This document shows positions 52,508 to 62,762 of a stretch of 64,000 bases of DNA, in pieces. The DNA comes from Humibacter sp. RRB41 (lineage in GTDB: Bacteria; Actinomycetota; Actinomycetes; Actinomycetales; Microbacteriaceae): assembly GCF_022761015.1 (NCBI RefSeq), contig NZ_JAKWJQ010000007.1:100103-164102 (forward strand), written 5' to 3'. Positions within the stretch are counted from its first letter, which is position 1. Each line of letters opens with the position of its first letter. Under the pieces are notes generated by a model. The model worked only from the letters and a program-made list of their open reading frames with translations, was not told where the DNA came from and ran no database searches. A program made the position numbers and the translations under genes.

Positions 52508-53479
52508 GTGATGAGCAGCACGCGTAGGAAGCCGAAGCCCAAGTCGAAGCGCAAGGGCGGACATCCGGCCGGACGACCAGGTGCCGTCGCTCCCGCACGC
52601 TTCGGGGACTGGGTGGGAGGCGCACGCCTGCGCACCCTTCCGCTGGCCATCGCACCCGTGCTGGTCGGCACAGGTGCCGCCGTCGACGCTAGCGATCCGG
52701 GCGTCTTCCACTGGATCCGCGCCATCCTCTGCCTCGTGGTGGCCCTGTGCCTGCAGATCGGCGTGAACTACGCCAACGACTACTCGGACGGCATCCGTGG
52801 CACCGATGCCTACCGGATCGGCCCGAGCCGGCTGACCGGATCGGGCAAAGCGAAGCCGCGCGTCGTGTTGGCCGTCGCGCTCGTCTTCTTCGGCCTCGCC
52901 GCGCTCGCCGGCCTTCTGCTGGTCGTCGCGTCGCAGCAGTGGTGGCTGTTGATCGTCGGTGCCGCAGCCATCGCCGCTGCGTGGTTCTACACCGGCGGCA
53001 AGCATCCGTACGGCTATTACGGGCTCGGCGAGATCTTCGTCTTCGTCTTCTTCGGCCTCGTCGCCACAGCTGGCACGATGTACGTGCAGGTGCTCAACGT
53101 CTCCCAGGTCGCGTGGTTCGGAGCCGTCGCCGTCGGACTCTTCGCGTGCGCCGTGCTCGTCGTGAACAACCTGCGCGACATCGCCGTCGACGAAGAGGCC
53201 GGAAAACGCACGCTCTCCGTGCTGATCGGTCGCGCCTGGTCGCGGGTGCTCTTCGCGATCTTCGTGCTCGTGCCGTTCCTCATCCTGGCGCTGATCAGCC
53301 TGATCTACACGCTCGGATGGCTCGGCTTCTTCACACTGATCGCCGCCGTTCCCGCCGTGATCATCGCCCTCTTCGCACGCACGCCGAGAGAGCTGATCAT
53401 CTCCCTGCAACTCACGTCGATCAGCGCCTTGGCATACGCAGCGTTCCTCGCCGCCGCCCTCGCCTGGTCGCCGCTGTAG
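52508..53479 (+). CDS. menA: 1,4-Dihydroxy-2-naphthoate polyprenyltransferase
   Basis: 323 aa UbiA-family integral membrane prenyltransferase. First Asp-rich motif NYANDYSDGIRGTD, second NNLRDIAVDEEAGKRTL. Basic N-terminal tail. TATGAT at 52494-52499 puts the GTG at 52508 at the probable transcript start; the ATG at 52511 is the alternative. Confidence 0.96.
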   Translation: MMSSTRRKPKPKSKRKGGHPAGRPGAVAPARFGDWVGGARLRTLPLAIAPVLVGTGAAVDASDPGVFHWIRAILCLVVALCLQIGVNYANDYSDGIRGTDAYRIGPSRLTGSGKAKPRVVLAVALVFFGLAALAGLLLVVASQQWWLLIVGAAAIAAAWFYTGGKHPYGYYGLGEIFVFVFFGLVATAGTMYVQVLNVSQVAWFGAVAVGLFACAVLVVNNLRDIAVDEEAGKRTLSVLIGRAWSRVLFAIFVLVPFLILALISLIYTLGWLGFFTLIAAVPAVIIALFARTPRELIISLQLTSISALAYAAFLAAALAWSPL

Positions 53480-53484
53480 ATCGC

Positions 53485-53787
53485 CTACTCGGCCGCGCGA
53501 CGGCTCCGCTCGTTCGCCGCGTCGACCGCGGCATCCTCGACCTCGTCGTCGACCGTCGGCTTCGCCTCGGTGCGCTCCCGCTTGCGCGCTGCGGCGAGCT
53601 GATCGGCGACGGCCTGACGAGGCTTGCGCAGAAAGAGGAACGACAGGCACAGCCCGATGATCACGGCCGCCGCGGCGGAGAAGATCCAGTACTCGCCGGG
53701 CAGAACCAGCAGGAGCACCGCCAGAGGCACGGCAACGAAGAGCAGCCGCAACACCGTGTACGTGAGCCAGCCCGGAATGCGTTTCAC
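53485..53787 (-). CDS. DUF4229 family membrane protein
   Basis: 100 aa. Two helices (about 8-28, 33-52), then a charged cytoplasmic tail. LTYTVLRLLFVAVPLAVLL is the family start. GTG is 6 nt after TACACT (53794-53799, minus strand), leaderless. It is inserted between menA and the next plus-strand genes, a conserved position in actinobacteria; function unknown. Confidence 0.85.
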   Translation of the reverse strand: MKRIPGWLTYTVLRLLFVAVPLAVLLLVLPGEYWIFSAAAAVIIGLCLSFLFLRKPRQAVADQLAAARKRERTEAKPTVDDEVEDAAVDAANERSRRAAE

Positions 53788-53906
53788 CCTTCAAGTGTAG
53801 GTACGCGCGCTGTGCATCAGATCAGGGCTGCGGCCCGTGCGAGTGAGCCTCCTGTGAGGTTCGCCGTGGACGGACGGCGAAGGGCCTCGCGGGTTAGCAT
53901 GGCCTC

Positions 53907-54269
53907 ATGGTTCGCGTGTGGCTCGTCATCGGGGTCGTTGCCGCGCTGCTCTACATCTATTCGATCGTGGACTGCGCGTTGGCGGAACGAGACCGCGTTC
54001 GCGGACTGCCGAAAGCGGCGTGGGTTCCGATCGTCATCGTCTTCCCGTTGATCGGTGCCATCCTGTGGTTCGCCATCGGTCGCCCGCGTCGCGACAGGCA
54101 AGCCGGACCGCGCACTGTCGCTCCCGATGACGACCCCGACTTCCTCCGCAACCTCGAACGCGATCGTCAACAGCAGGAACGCATCCGTCGCCTCGAGCGC
54201 GAGCTCTCCGACCTCGACGACACACCCAAGAAGAAGTCAGGCGACACCGACGGCAGACGGGATGCCTGA
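53907..54269 (+). CDS. PLDc_N (phospholipase-D nuclease N-terminal) domain membrane protein
   Basis: 120 aa. Two helices with [22 protein letters not shown] and [24 protein letters not shown]; the domain is the stand-alone membrane part seen in front of some PLD-like enzymes. Charged coiled tail. Start ATG 6 nt after TAGCAT (53895-53900). It overlaps menD by 8 bp and so is cotranscribed with it. Confidence 0.9.
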   Translation: MVRVWLVIGVVAALLYIYSIVDCALAERDRVRGLPKAAWVPIVIVFPLIGAILWFAIGRPRRDRQAGPRTVAPDDDPDFLRNLERDRQQQERIRRLERELSDLDDTPKKKSGDTDGRRDA

Positions 54270-56067
54270 GCCGGCACATCGCGGCGACTCCGGCACCGAG
54301 AGCGTCAGCACGCCCTCCAGCCTGCCGGCCACCGGCAACCCGGCCACCGACGCATCCCTCGCACTGCTCGTTGAACTCGTACGTCGCGGACTGAAGCACA
54401 TCGTGCTCAGCCCGGGCTCACGCTCGCAGGCGCTCGCGCTGGTCGCAGCCGAACTCGAACGCGTCGGCGCCGTCGAGCTGCACGTGCGTGTCGACGAACG
54501 GGTCGGCGGCTTTCTCGCCCTCGGACTGGCCGTCGAGGGCGGTCGTCCCGCCGCCGTCATCACCACGAGCGGCACCGCAACGGCCAACCTGCTGCCCGCC
54601 GTCCTCGAAGCACACCACTCGAACGTGCCGATGATCGTGCTCACGGCGGATCGGCCGGTGCAGCTGCGGGGCATCCGCTCGAACCAGACGACGGTGCAGG
54701 CCGGCATGTACGGCGCAGCGGTGCGACGAGCACTCGACGTCGATGCTCCGACCGGCGCCGACGACGAGACGGATGCTTACGCCCGGCTCGCCGCCCAGGC
54801 CTGGTCCGCAGCCCTCGACGACGCGGGCCCGGTTCACCTGAATCTCGCCTTTCGCGAGCCGCTCTCCGTCGCCGTTCCCGACCTCACCGACGTGGCGGGC
54901 CCTGCGGCGCTCGTGACGGAGACGACGTTGGATGACGAGACGGATGCCACCCCTCCGGCACCGCTGGGCCGCGCGCACCTCGTGCTCGAGCCGGGCATCC
55001 ACACGGTCGTCATCGCGGGCCACGCCGCTGGACCGGCCGCCGAAGAACTCGCACGCACCGGCGGCTGGCCGCTGATCGCCGAGGCCTCGAGCGGCTCCCG
55101 GTTCGGACCCAACCTCGTGGTCGCCTACCGCGAACTGCTGAACGATGCGGAGTTCGGCGGTGCGGTGGAGCGCGCGATCGTGTTCGGGCACCCCACGTTG
55201 AGCCGCGAGATTCCCGCCCTGCTCTCGCGCGACGGCGTCGAGGTGATCGTCGTCGCCCCTGTCGGCGAAGAGGTCTACGACCCGGCGCGATCCGCGAAGG
55301 CGGTGGCGTCCGTCGAGGTGCGCGACTCAGATCCGCGCGACAGAGAGGCCCGCGCCTGGGTGGGTCGCTGGGTGTTCGCGAGCCGCGCTCTGCTCGACGA
55401 CAGGGCCGATGTCTCGGCAGACGAGGTCTCACCCGACGTTGAGGCGGGGAGGTCCCACTCGCCGCAGCAACGACTGGCCTTCGCCAAGGCGGAGTTCGCG
55501 GCCGTACGTGCCCCTGTCACTCGGCGCATGCTCGCCGAGGCACTCTGGCGCTTCACCTGGCCGCATGACCGCCTGGTGCTGGGAGCATCACGCCTGATCC
55601 GCGAGCTGGATGCCGCCGTGCCAGGCAAGCGCATCAGCGTGCACGCCAACCGCGGGCTGGCAGGCATCGACGGCACCATCTCGACGGCGATCGGCATCGG
55701 CCTCGCCTCGCAGCGCCCCGACACGGATGCCCCGCACGGCACGACCCGCGTGCTGCTCGGCGACCTGGCGCTGTTGCACGACGTCGGGGCGTTGCTGTTC
55801 GGCGATGGCGAGCGCCGTCCGACCGTTCAGGTCGTGGTCGGAGACGACGACGGAGGCACGATCTTCGACTCGCTCGAGGTGGCGACGACGGCGCCGCCCG
55901 AGGCGATGCGCCGCGTTCTGACGACGCCGCAACAGGTCGAATGGCCGCGACTGGCCGAGGCCTATGGTTGGAGCTACCGCCGCGTGACGACGCGCGGCGA
56001 GCTTGACCAGGCGCTGTCGGCTCCGCCGCGCGGAACGAGCATCGTTCACGTGCCGTTGACGCACTGA
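54262..56067 (+). CDS. menD: SEPHCHC synthase (2-succinyl-5-enolpyruvyl-6-hydroxy-3-cyclohexene-1-carboxylate synthase)
   Basis: 601 aa thiamine-diphosphate enzyme. [35 protein letters not shown] (activating Glu), [31 protein letters not shown], and [16 protein letters not shown] in the C-terminal ThDP domain. Condenses isochorismate with 2-oxoglutarate. The ATG at 54262 lies inside the end of the upstream gene. Confidence 0.96.
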   Translation: MPEPAHRGDSGTESVSTPSSLPATGNPATDASLALLVELVRRGLKHIVLSPGSRSQALALVAAELERVGAVELHVRVDERVGGFLALGLAVEGGRPAAVITTSGTATANLLPAVLEAHHSNVPMIVLTADRPVQLRGIRSNQTTVQAGMYGAAVRRALDVDAPTGADDETDAYARLAAQAWSAALDDAGPVHLNLAFREPLSVAVPDLTDVAGPAALVTETTLDDETDATPPAPLGRAHLVLEPGIHTVVIAGHAAGPAAEELARTGGWPLIAEASSGSRFGPNLVVAYRELLNDAEFGGAVERAIVFGHPTLSREIPALLSRDGVEVIVVAPVGEEVYDPARSAKAVASVEVRDSDPRDREARAWVGRWVFASRALLDDRADVSADEVSPDVEAGRSHSPQQRLAFAKAEFAAVRAPVTRRMLAEALWRFTWPHDRLVLGASRLIRELDAAVPGKRISVHANRGLAGIDGTISTAIGIGLASQRPDTDAPHGTTRVLLGDLALLHDVGALLFGDGERRPTVQVVVGDDDGGTIFDSLEVATTAPPEAMRRVLTTPQQVEWPRLAEAYGWSYRRVTTRGELDQALSAPPRGTSIVHVPLTH

Positions 56068-56074
56068 CGAGCTA

Positions 56075-57322
56075 CTACCCGAACGCCTCGGTGATTGGCC
56101 GGAACTTCATGCTCGTCTCCGCGAGCTCGCGCTCCGGAACGGAGTCGCCCATGATTCCGCACCCGGCATACGCGGTGATGTCTCCCGACGCCTTCACCTG
56201 AGCGCCACGCAAGGCGATCGCCCACTCTCCGTCGCCGTTCGCTCCGATCCAGCCGACGGGGCCGGCGTAGCGCTCACGGTCGAACGGCTCCAGTTCATGG
56301 ATGACCCGCAGGGCGACGTCCGTCGGCGTTCCGGCGACGGCAGCCGTCGGGTGCAGTGCCGCGACGAGGTCGAGCGAGCCGGATCCGTCGCTCAGCGTGC
56401 CTGAGACATCCGTCGCGAGGTGCCACAGGTTCGGCAGCTTCAGCGGGAACGGCTGGCTGCTGGCCTCGAGCGTCGAGGTGTGCGGCGCCAGCGCGTCGAC
56501 CACGCTGCGCACGGCCACGGCATGCTCGTGAAGGTCCTTGGAGCTGCGCAGCAAGTCGTCGGCCGAGTCGTGATCGGATGCCGCGTCACGGCCGCGCGCG
56601 CTCGTGCCGGCCAGCACCCGTGCGTCGAGTGTTCCGCCGTGCACTCGCACCAGTGTCTCGGGGCTGGAACCCAGCATGCCGTCGACGGCATACGTCCAGC
56701 AGTCGGGATAGCCCAGTGCGAGCTCGACGAGCGCACGGCGCACGTCGGATTCGATGGGGAGGTGGGCACGCAGGTCGCGCGCGAGCACGACCTTCTCAAG
56801 CTCCCCATCGCGGATGCGCTCGGTGGCGGCGACGACAGCGCGCTTGTACGCCTCGCGGGTGAGCGCGCCGGGGAGCATGGTGAGACGGTATTCGGCGCCG
56901 AACGGCTGGGCGTGCGGCACGGTCGGCATGACCTGCTCGTCCGTGTGCCTGATGCGCGTGATCCACGCCGTCCCGCCCCTGCGGCCGATGACGATCCGAG
57001 GCACGATGAGCACGCTCGTCGCGGCACTCTCGTCGTCGAACGCGAACGTTCCGAAGGCGACGAGGCCGCTGCCGGGCATCCGTACCGGGTCGGTCACCGT
57101 GCAGGCCGCTGCGAGCTGCTTCCAGGCGGCGGATGCCTGCGCGATGCGGTCCGCGCCGTGGAACTCCAGCCGAAGCGCCTCGCCCGCGCCGGCGATGCCC
57201 TCGCCCTTGCGCAGCCACACGAGAGGGGCATGCGCGTCGGTGAAGGGGAGGATGTGTCGGACGTCGTCGAGCTGGGTGGTCTCGACCGTCAACGCCTGTA
57301 CTCGGGTCGCGGTTACGGTCAC
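56075..57322 (-). CDS. menF: Isochorismate synthase
   Basis: 415 aa chorismate-binding enzyme. Family motifs: KVVLARDLRAHLP, LGSSPETLVRV, VLAGTSARGRD, LHPTAAVAGTP, GPVGWIGANGDGEWAIALR and the metal-site AGCGIMGDSVPERELAET. GTG at 57322 is 6 nt after TACGCT (57329-57334, minus strand), leaderless. Faces menD in a convergent pair with 7 bp between. Supplies isochorismate for MenD. Confidence 0.95.
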   Translation of the reverse strand: MTVTATRVQALTVETTQLDDVRHILPFTDAHAPLVWLRKGEGIAGAGEALRLEFHGADRIAQASAAWKQLAAACTVTDPVRMPGSGLVAFGTFAFDDESAATSVLIVPRIVIGRRGGTAWITRIRHTDEQVMPTVPHAQPFGAEYRLTMLPGALTREAYKRAVVAATERIRDGELEKVVLARDLRAHLPIESDVRRALVELALGYPDCWTYAVDGMLGSSPETLVRVHGGTLDARVLAGTSARGRDAASDHDSADDLLRSSKDLHEHAVAVRSVVDALAPHTSTLEASSQPFPLKLPNLWHLATDVSGTLSDGSGSLDLVAALHPTAAVAGTPTDVALRVIHELEPFDRERYAGPVGWIGANGDGEWAIALRGAQVKASGDITAYAGCGIMGDSVPERELAETSMKFRPITEAFG

Positions 57323-57481
57323 GGCACTAGCGTACGTCCACGGCCCTGGGCGGGTGCTCAGGGCCGTGGAGCACCTGGGTCGCGTGGCTCGACCCGCTTC
57401 AGACTCGACGGGGAGTGCTTCGGGACCAGGCCGAATCGGTGGTGAAGCCACCGCTCGGCCAGCCGAACTAAGCTTGATCGG

Positions 57482-58231
57482 GTGAGTAGGGCCGACCTGA
57501 GCAAGCAGCCGTCGGACGTCGCCGCAATGTTCGATGAGGTCTCGTACCACTACGACCGCACGAACACGGTGTTGTCCGTCGGCAACGCGACGCTCTGGCG
57601 CATCGCGACGACTCGCGCGGTCGATCCGCGTCCTGGCCAACTCATCCTCGATGTCGCGGCGGGCACCGGCACCTCGAGCGCCTCGCTCGCCCGCTCGGGT
57701 GCGCGCGTCGTCGCCGCCGACTTCTCGCCCGGCATGATCGCCGTCGGCAGACAGCGGCAGGCAGGCAACACGAACGTCGAATTCGTGCAGGCGGATGCCA
57801 CGCAGCTCCCGTTCGACGACGACAGCTTCGACGCCGTCACCATCTCGTTCGGACTGCGCAACATCGTGGACCCAGCCGCCGCGCTGGCGGAGTTCTTCCG
57901 GGTGACGAAGCCGGGGGGCCGGCTCGTGGTGTGCGAGTTCTCGCGGCCGCCGGCATCCGTGCTCCGCTCCGCCTACCACGCCTATCTCACGTACGGCATG
58001 CCGATCTTCGCCCGACTCGCGTCGTCGAACCCGTCCGCGTACTCCTATCTCATGGAGTCGATCCGCGACTGGCCGGACCAGCAGTCGCTCGCACATCTGA
58101 TTAGCGGCGTCGGTTTCGAGCGCGTCGCGTACCGCAACCTCACGGCCGGAATCGTCGCACTGCACCGCGGCTTCGTGCCGGATCCCACTGCGGCCCCCGG
58201 CCGGGGCGCAGCAACGAAGGGTGACCAGTAG
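57482..58231 (+). CDS. menG: Demethylmenaquinone methyltransferase
   Basis: 249 aa SAM-dependent C-methyltransferase of the UbiE/MenG family. Motifs: MFDEVSYHYDRTNTVLSVG, ILDVAAGTGTSSASLA (SAM loop), FDAVTISFGLRNIVD, PGGRLVVCEFSRP. Last step of menaquinone synthesis. GTG is 7 nt after TAAGCT (57469-57474), leaderless. Its TAG overlaps the GTG of the next gene. Confidence 0.94.
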   Translation: MSRADLSKQPSDVAAMFDEVSYHYDRTNTVLSVGNATLWRIATTRAVDPRPGQLILDVAAGTGTSSASLARSGARVVAADFSPGMIAVGRQRQAGNTNVEFVQADATQLPFDDDSFDAVTISFGLRNIVDPAAALAEFFRVTKPGGRLVVCEFSRPPASVLRSAYHAYLTYGMPIFARLASSNPSAYSYLMESIRDWPDQQSLAHLISGVGFERVAYRNLTAGIVALHRGFVPDPTAAPGRGAATKGDQ

Positions 58232-59292
58232 TGCCATCGCTGCCTCTCGCACGTCGCGGGAACACCCTGTCGAGCCAGATCGGCTTCACGGAGCGGCTCT
58301 TCGCGTCGAGCGACGACAAGCAGTTCGCCAAGCGCATCGACGCGGGCCTCGATCTGGTCGAAGGCGGCCTGCGCGAGCAGGTGCGCTACGCGGACGAGGT
58401 GGCGGATGTCACGGCGCGCTATCTCCTGAACGCCGGCGGCAAGCGTGTGCGCCCCATGCTCACGCTCCTCACCGCACAGCTCGGCGAAGGTGCGACGCCC
58501 GAGGTGATCACCGCGGCACAGGCCGTGGAGATCACCCACCTCGCGTCGCTCTACCACGACGACGTGATGGACGAGGCGCTCACCCGGCGGGGGGTTCCGA
58601 GCGCGCAGCACGTGTGGGGAAACTCCGTCGCCGTGCTCACCGGCGACCTGCTGTTCGCCAGGGCGAGTCAGTTGGTCGCCAGCCTCGGCGAAGGTGCCAT
58701 CAGGCTGCAGGCAGACACGTTCGAGCGACTCTGCCTCGGCCAACTGCACGAGACCATCGGCCCGAACGAGGGCGACGATCCGGTCGCCCACTACATCAGC
58801 GTGCTCTCCGACAAGACCGGCTCGCTCGTCGCCGCCTCCGCGCAGATGGGTGTGATGTTCTCGGGAGCGCCGCAGGAGTACATCCGTCCCGTCATGGAGT
58901 TCGGCGAGAAGGTCGGCGTCGGCTTCCAGCTCGTGGACGACGTCATCGACCTCTCTGCCGAGGGCGAAGAGACGGGCAAGACGCCCGGCACGGACCTCCG
59001 CGCCGGTGTCGCGACGCTGCCCCTGCTCAAGCTGCGCGCACGAGCGGCGAGCGACCAGGCGGCATCCGCTCTGCTCGAACGGCTCGAGACCGAAGTGCTC
59101 GGAGCTCCTGACGACGTCGACGTGAGCGACGCTGTGGCACAGTTGCGAGCGCATCCCGTCACGCAGGAGACGCTCGACGAGGCGTACCGTTGGGCCCGCG
59201 AGGCCGTCGAGGCCATCGCGCCATTGCCCGATGGGCCAGTCAAGCGGGCTCTCACCCGGTTCGCCGATACCATCGTCGAGCGTTCCAGCTGA
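58231..59292 (+). CDS. Polyprenyl diphosphate synthase (long-chain, for menaquinone)
   Basis: 353 aa trans-isoprenyl synthase. First Asp-rich motif D110-D111-x-x-D114 (LYHDDVMDEA) with small residues upstream (Ala-Ser-Leu-Tyr) that permit long chains, second motif D236-D237-x-x-D240 (QLVDDVIDLS); GGKRVRPML for IPP binding. Makes the prenyl tail used by MenA. Overlaps menG (TAGTG), so translationally coupled. Confidence 0.94.
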   Translation: MPSLPLARRGNTLSSQIGFTERLFASSDDKQFAKRIDAGLDLVEGGLREQVRYADEVADVTARYLLNAGGKRVRPMLTLLTAQLGEGATPEVITAAQAVEITHLASLYHDDVMDEALTRRGVPSAQHVWGNSVAVLTGDLLFARASQLVASLGEGAIRLQADTFERLCLGQLHETIGPNEGDDPVAHYISVLSDKTGSLVAASAQMGVMFSGAPQEYIRPVMEFGEKVGVGFQLVDDVIDLSAEGEETGKTPGTDLRAGVATLPLLKLRARAASDQAASALLERLETEVLGAPDDVDVSDAVAQLRAHPVTQETLDEAYRWAREAVEAIAPLPDGPVKRALTRFADTIVERSS

Positions 59293-59376
59293 CCGCGCGC
59301 ACCGGATGCCGCCATGCACGTCAGTAGCGCACTGCACGCAGACAAGCAGCAAGGCTGCGACGAAAGGGAAGACTTC

Positions 59377-60732
59377 ATGACCAAGCTCCGCCTGGCCATC
59401 GTCGGAGCCGGGCCTGCCGGCATCTACTCGGCGGACATCTTGCTCAAAGCCGAGCGCGAGTTCGACGTCTCCATCGATCTGTTCGAGCAGCTTCCTGCGC
59501 CGTACGGCCTGGTGCGCTACGGCGTCGCGCCGGATCACCCGCGCATCAAGGGCATCATCACCGCACTGCGCGACGTGCTCGACCGCGGCGACATCCGCAT
59601 CTTCGGCAACGTGAACTACGGCACGGACATCACGCTCGACGACCTCAAGCAGCACTACAGCGCCGTCATCTTCGCGACCGGCGCGGTGCGCGACTCGTCG
59701 CTCGCCATTCCGGGCATCGAGCTCGACGGGTCGTACGGAGCAGCCGAATTCGTGAGCTGGTACGACGGGCATCCCGACTACCCGCGCACCTGGCCGTTGC
59801 ACGACGAGTCAGTCGCCGTGATCGGCAACGGCAACGTGGCACTGGATGTCGCGCGCGTGCTCGCGAAGCACGCCGACGACCTGCTCCCCACCGAGATTCC
59901 CGACAACGTCTACAGCGTGCTGAAGCAGTCTCCCGTCACCGACGTTCACGTGTTCGGACGCCGTGGCCCGACCTCGGTGAAGTTCACGCCCCTCGAGTTG
60001 CGCGAGCTCGGCGAGCTACGCGACGTCGACATGATCCTCTATGACGAGGACTTCGACTACGACGACCACGACCGTGCGATCGTCGCCGGCAACAAGCAGG
60101 TGCTCGTGATCGACCGGGTGCTGCAGCAGTGGCGGCAGCGAGAGATTGGTCAGGCATCTCGTCGGCTGCACCTGCACTTCTACGCCAAGCCCGTCGAGTT
60201 CGTCGACGACGGCAACGGACGGGTGGCCGCCATCAGGTACGAGCGCACGGCGCCCGACGGGCAGGGCGGCGTGCACGGCACCGGCGAGCTGCGCGAGGTG
60301 CCGGTGAGCGCCGTGTACCGCGCGGTCGGATACTTCGGGTCGCCTCTGCCGGGCATCCCTTTCGACGAATACCACGGCGTGATCCCGAATCACGAGGGCC
60401 AGGCGCTGCACACCGAAGACAACACGCAGTTCTACGGCGTCTACGCCACCGGCTGGATCAAGCGCGGGCCGGTCGGCCTCATCGGGCATACCAAGTCGGA
60501 TGCGATGGAGACGGTGTCGCACCTCATCAACGACCTCGGCAACTGGTGGACGCCCTCCGAGCCGTCGGAGGAATCCGTCGTCGAACTGCTGCGCTCCCGT
60601 GGCGTTGAGTACACCGACCTCGAGGGATGGCACAATCTGGATGCCCACGAGCAAGCCCTCGGCGCTGCCGAAGGTCGTGCGCGCATCAAGGTCGTGCCGC
60701 GCGACGAGATGGTGCGCATCTCGAATCCTTAA
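59377..60732 (+). CDS. fprA: Ferredoxin/adrenodoxin-type NADP reductase (FprA-like)
   Basis: 451 aa. FAD motif RLAIVGAGPAGIYSADIL (GxGxxG), NADP motif VAVIGNGNVALDVARVL, GLVRYGVAPDHPRIKGI and YGVYATGWIKRGPVGLIGHTKSDAMET are diagnostic of FprA. Moves electrons between NADPH and ferredoxin. ATG at 59377 follows AAAGGGA. It is downstream of the polyprenyl synthase, perhaps in the same transcript. Confidence 0.93.
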   Translation: MTKLRLAIVGAGPAGIYSADILLKAEREFDVSIDLFEQLPAPYGLVRYGVAPDHPRIKGIITALRDVLDRGDIRIFGNVNYGTDITLDDLKQHYSAVIFATGAVRDSSLAIPGIELDGSYGAAEFVSWYDGHPDYPRTWPLHDESVAVIGNGNVALDVARVLAKHADDLLPTEIPDNVYSVLKQSPVTDVHVFGRRGPTSVKFTPLELRELGELRDVDMILYDEDFDYDDHDRAIVAGNKQVLVIDRVLQQWRQREIGQASRRLHLHFYAKPVEFVDDGNGRVAAIRYERTAPDGQGGVHGTGELREVPVSAVYRAVGYFGSPLPGIPFDEYHGVIPNHEGQALHTEDNTQFYGVYATGWIKRGPVGLIGHTKSDAMETVSHLINDLGNWWTPSEPSEESVVELLRSRGVEYTDLEGWHNLDAHEQALGAAEGRARIKVVPRDEMVRISNP

Positions 60733-60741
60733 GCCGCTCGA

Positions 60742-60808
60742 CAACAGCGCCAGTTGCGCTTAACCGCGCCAGTCGAACGGGCGCAATAGTGCGCACATGG
60801 CGCTGTTG
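60742..60808. repeat. Long perfect hairpin (CAACAGCGCCA...TGGCGCTGTTG)
   Basis: 11-bp perfect outer arms (60742-60752, 60798-60808), then inner TTGCGC/GCGCAA arms. Lies 9 bp after fprA and ends 57 bp before the next start. No T-run. Could be a terminator or a REP-like element. Confidence 0.75.
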
Positions 60809-60865
60809 CTTGGCGAGTGGCCCGTGGCGCCCGGGCCGCGTCGAGCCGCCACGTAGGCTGCCCCC

Positions 60866-61846
60866 ATGGGGGAGTGGGAGCCGGATGTCCTCGGCCACCC
60901 GTTCGAGCAGCGCACGTTGCCGCTCGGACGCGAGTCCGATCAGGAGATCGTCGCAACGTTGGTGCGGTACCGCCGCGCCCCGCGCATCCTGCCGGCCGTT
61001 GGGCGTGGTGTCGACGTGCTCTACGTGCACGGATGGTCCGACTACTTCTTTCAGCGCGAGCTCGCGGAATTCTGGTGGCGGCAGGGCGCCCGGTTCTACG
61101 CACTCGACCTTCGTCGTTACGGGCGCAGTCTGCGGCCGGGCCAGACACCTGGCTTCATCACCGACCTGACCACGTACGACCAGGACATCGCGGCGGCGCT
61201 CGCCGCAATGGGGCACTCCACGCAGTCCGCAGCACCGTCTCGTCGCAGACTCGTGCTGATGGGGCACTCGACGGGCGGGCTCACGCTCAGCCTGTGGGCG
61301 GCACGGCACAGGGGCGTGGCATCCGCGCTCGTTCTGAACAGCCCGTGGCTCGAGTTCCAGACCGGCCCGCTCGGCCGTGAGGTGCTGCAGCCGCTGATCG
61401 GCGCACACGCCAGGGTGTCGCCGCGAGGCAGGATGCCCGCGGTCGACCTCGGCTTCTACACCCGCTCCGTTTCGGCGACGCGGGAAGGCGAGTGGGACTA
61501 CGACCTCGCCTGGCGGCCCGAGCGCGGCTTCGCACTGCATCCGGCCTGGTTGGCGGCCGTGTTCGCCGGGCATCAGCGGGTTGCGAACAGGCTCGGCCTC
61601 GACATTCCGGCGTACACGATGCTGTCCGCGAGGTCGGCGATCGCGGCTGCCTGGAGCGAGGCGATGCGCCACAGCGACGTGGTGCTCGACGTGAACGAGA
61701 TCGCCGAGCGGTCGACCCGCCTCGGCTCACTCGTCACGATCGAGCGCTTCGATGGCGCGCTGCACGACATCCTGCTGTCGCAGAAAGACGTTAGACAGCA
61801 CGCCTACGACTCGCTCGCCCGCTGGCTGCCGTACGCGCTTCGCTGA
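60866..61846 (+). CDS. Alpha/beta hydrolase (monoglyceride-lipase-like)
   Basis: 326 aa. Nucleophile elbow LMGHSTGGLTLSLWAA, oxyanion region VLYVHGWSDYFFQ, acid SDVVLDVNE and His in GALHDILLS, an order typical of the serine aminopeptidase S33 / monoacylglycerol lipase group. Probably hydrolyses a lipid ester. ATG is 6 nt after TAGGCT (60854-60859), leaderless. Confidence 0.88.
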   Translation: MGEWEPDVLGHPFEQRTLPLGRESDQEIVATLVRYRRAPRILPAVGRGVDVLYVHGWSDYFFQRELAEFWWRQGARFYALDLRRYGRSLRPGQTPGFITDLTTYDQDIAAALAAMGHSTQSAAPSRRRLVLMGHSTGGLTLSLWAARHRGVASALVLNSPWLEFQTGPLGREVLQPLIGAHARVSPRGRMPAVDLGFYTRSVSATREGEWDYDLAWRPERGFALHPAWLAAVFAGHQRVANRLGLDIPAYTMLSARSAIAAAWSEAMRHSDVVLDVNEIAERSTRLGSLVTIERFDGALHDILLSQKDVRQHAYDSLARWLPYALR

Positions 61847-61868
61847 GCGCTTCGGCTGCCTCGAAGGA

Positions 61869-62759
61869 TCAGTGCGGATCCGCGCTGCATCGCATCGTCA
61901 GTGTCCCTGTGCCTGCATCGTCCCCGGTCTCGAGCGTGACCGACACGGCGCTCAGCTCCGCGAGCGATGACACGTGGGTACCGCCGCACGCGATGCGCGC
62001 CGTGCCGTCTGGCAGTCCGCAGACCCAGAAACGCGGGTCGCTGAGGCCCTCGCCCTCGCGCTCGATCTGCACTGGGGCATCCGTCGCGACCCAGTCGCGC
62101 AGGGTTGCCGTGATGGCATCGCGGATGCCGTCGAGCGCGCCATCGAGACCGTCCGTCGCGAACCCCTTGCGGCGCAGGGACTTGTTCAGCCGAAACACGT
62201 CGACAGAGCCGTTCGGCACGATCGTCGACGACTGAATGGCCTCGTGGTCGAAGTCCGGGTGCCCGAGTGCGTCATCGCGCACCGGCTTGCCCCAGCGGTC
62301 GGCGACGGCCGCGTTCAACGCGAGGGAGGCGAGGTGGCAGAGGGTGTGGCCGACGGAGAGCGCCCGCCGGTGGGCGGCATCCACCGTGACGGTCACCTCG
62401 TCGCCGACCGCGATACGACTCGGCTCGGCGAGCACGTGCACGACGACGAACGCCCACCCCTCCGTGCCGCGTCGCACGGGCACATCCGCACCGACGAACA
62501 GGTTGGTGCCGTCGGTGGCGCCCAACAGCACGTCGACGAGTTGTTGCTCTCGTTCATCGGCGAGGATCGTGCCGCGATCGGGTCCCTGGTCGGGCCACGC
62601 GGCATCCACGGGATGCGCCGGGGTGCGATCAAGAAGCACGAGCTCGCGACCGTCGCCGTACGGCTGAACGTGCAGTACGACGGCTGATGCGGTGAGCGAC
62701 TCGGGATTTTCAGCTCCGAGCGGATACAGGACGACGGTGTCGGTCGAGGGAAGCGGCAT
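61869..62759 (-). CDS. AlaX-like editing domain protein (alanyl-tRNA editing hydrolase family)
   Basis: 296 aa. Zinc ligands of the AlaRS/ThrRS second additional domain are present: H138 and H142 in VGHTLCHLAS, C258 and H262 in CGGTHV. The N-terminal ~100 residues form the small barrel seen in AlaX. It probably hydrolyses mischarged Ser- or Gly-tRNA(Ala). Followed by YajQ on the same strand, with 3 bp between the two genes. Confidence 0.87.
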   Translation of the reverse strand: MPLPSTDTVVLYPLGAENPESLTASAVVLHVQPYGDGRELVLLDRTPAHPVDAAWPDQGPDRGTILADEREQQLVDVLLGATDGTNLFVGADVPVRRGTEGWAFVVVHVLAEPSRIAVGDEVTVTVDAAHRRALSVGHTLCHLASLALNAAVADRWGKPVRDDALGHPDFDHEAIQSSTIVPNGSVDVFRLNKSLRRKGFATDGLDGALDGIRDAITATLRDWVATDAPVQIEREGEGLSDPRFWVCGLPDGTARIACGGTHVSSLAELSAVSVTLETGDDAGTGTLTMRCSADPH

Positions 62760-62762
62760 GCG

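Noticed and set aside
53907..54269. Phospholipase D enzyme
   Set aside because: Only the membrane N-terminal domain is present; no HKD motif, so no enzyme call.
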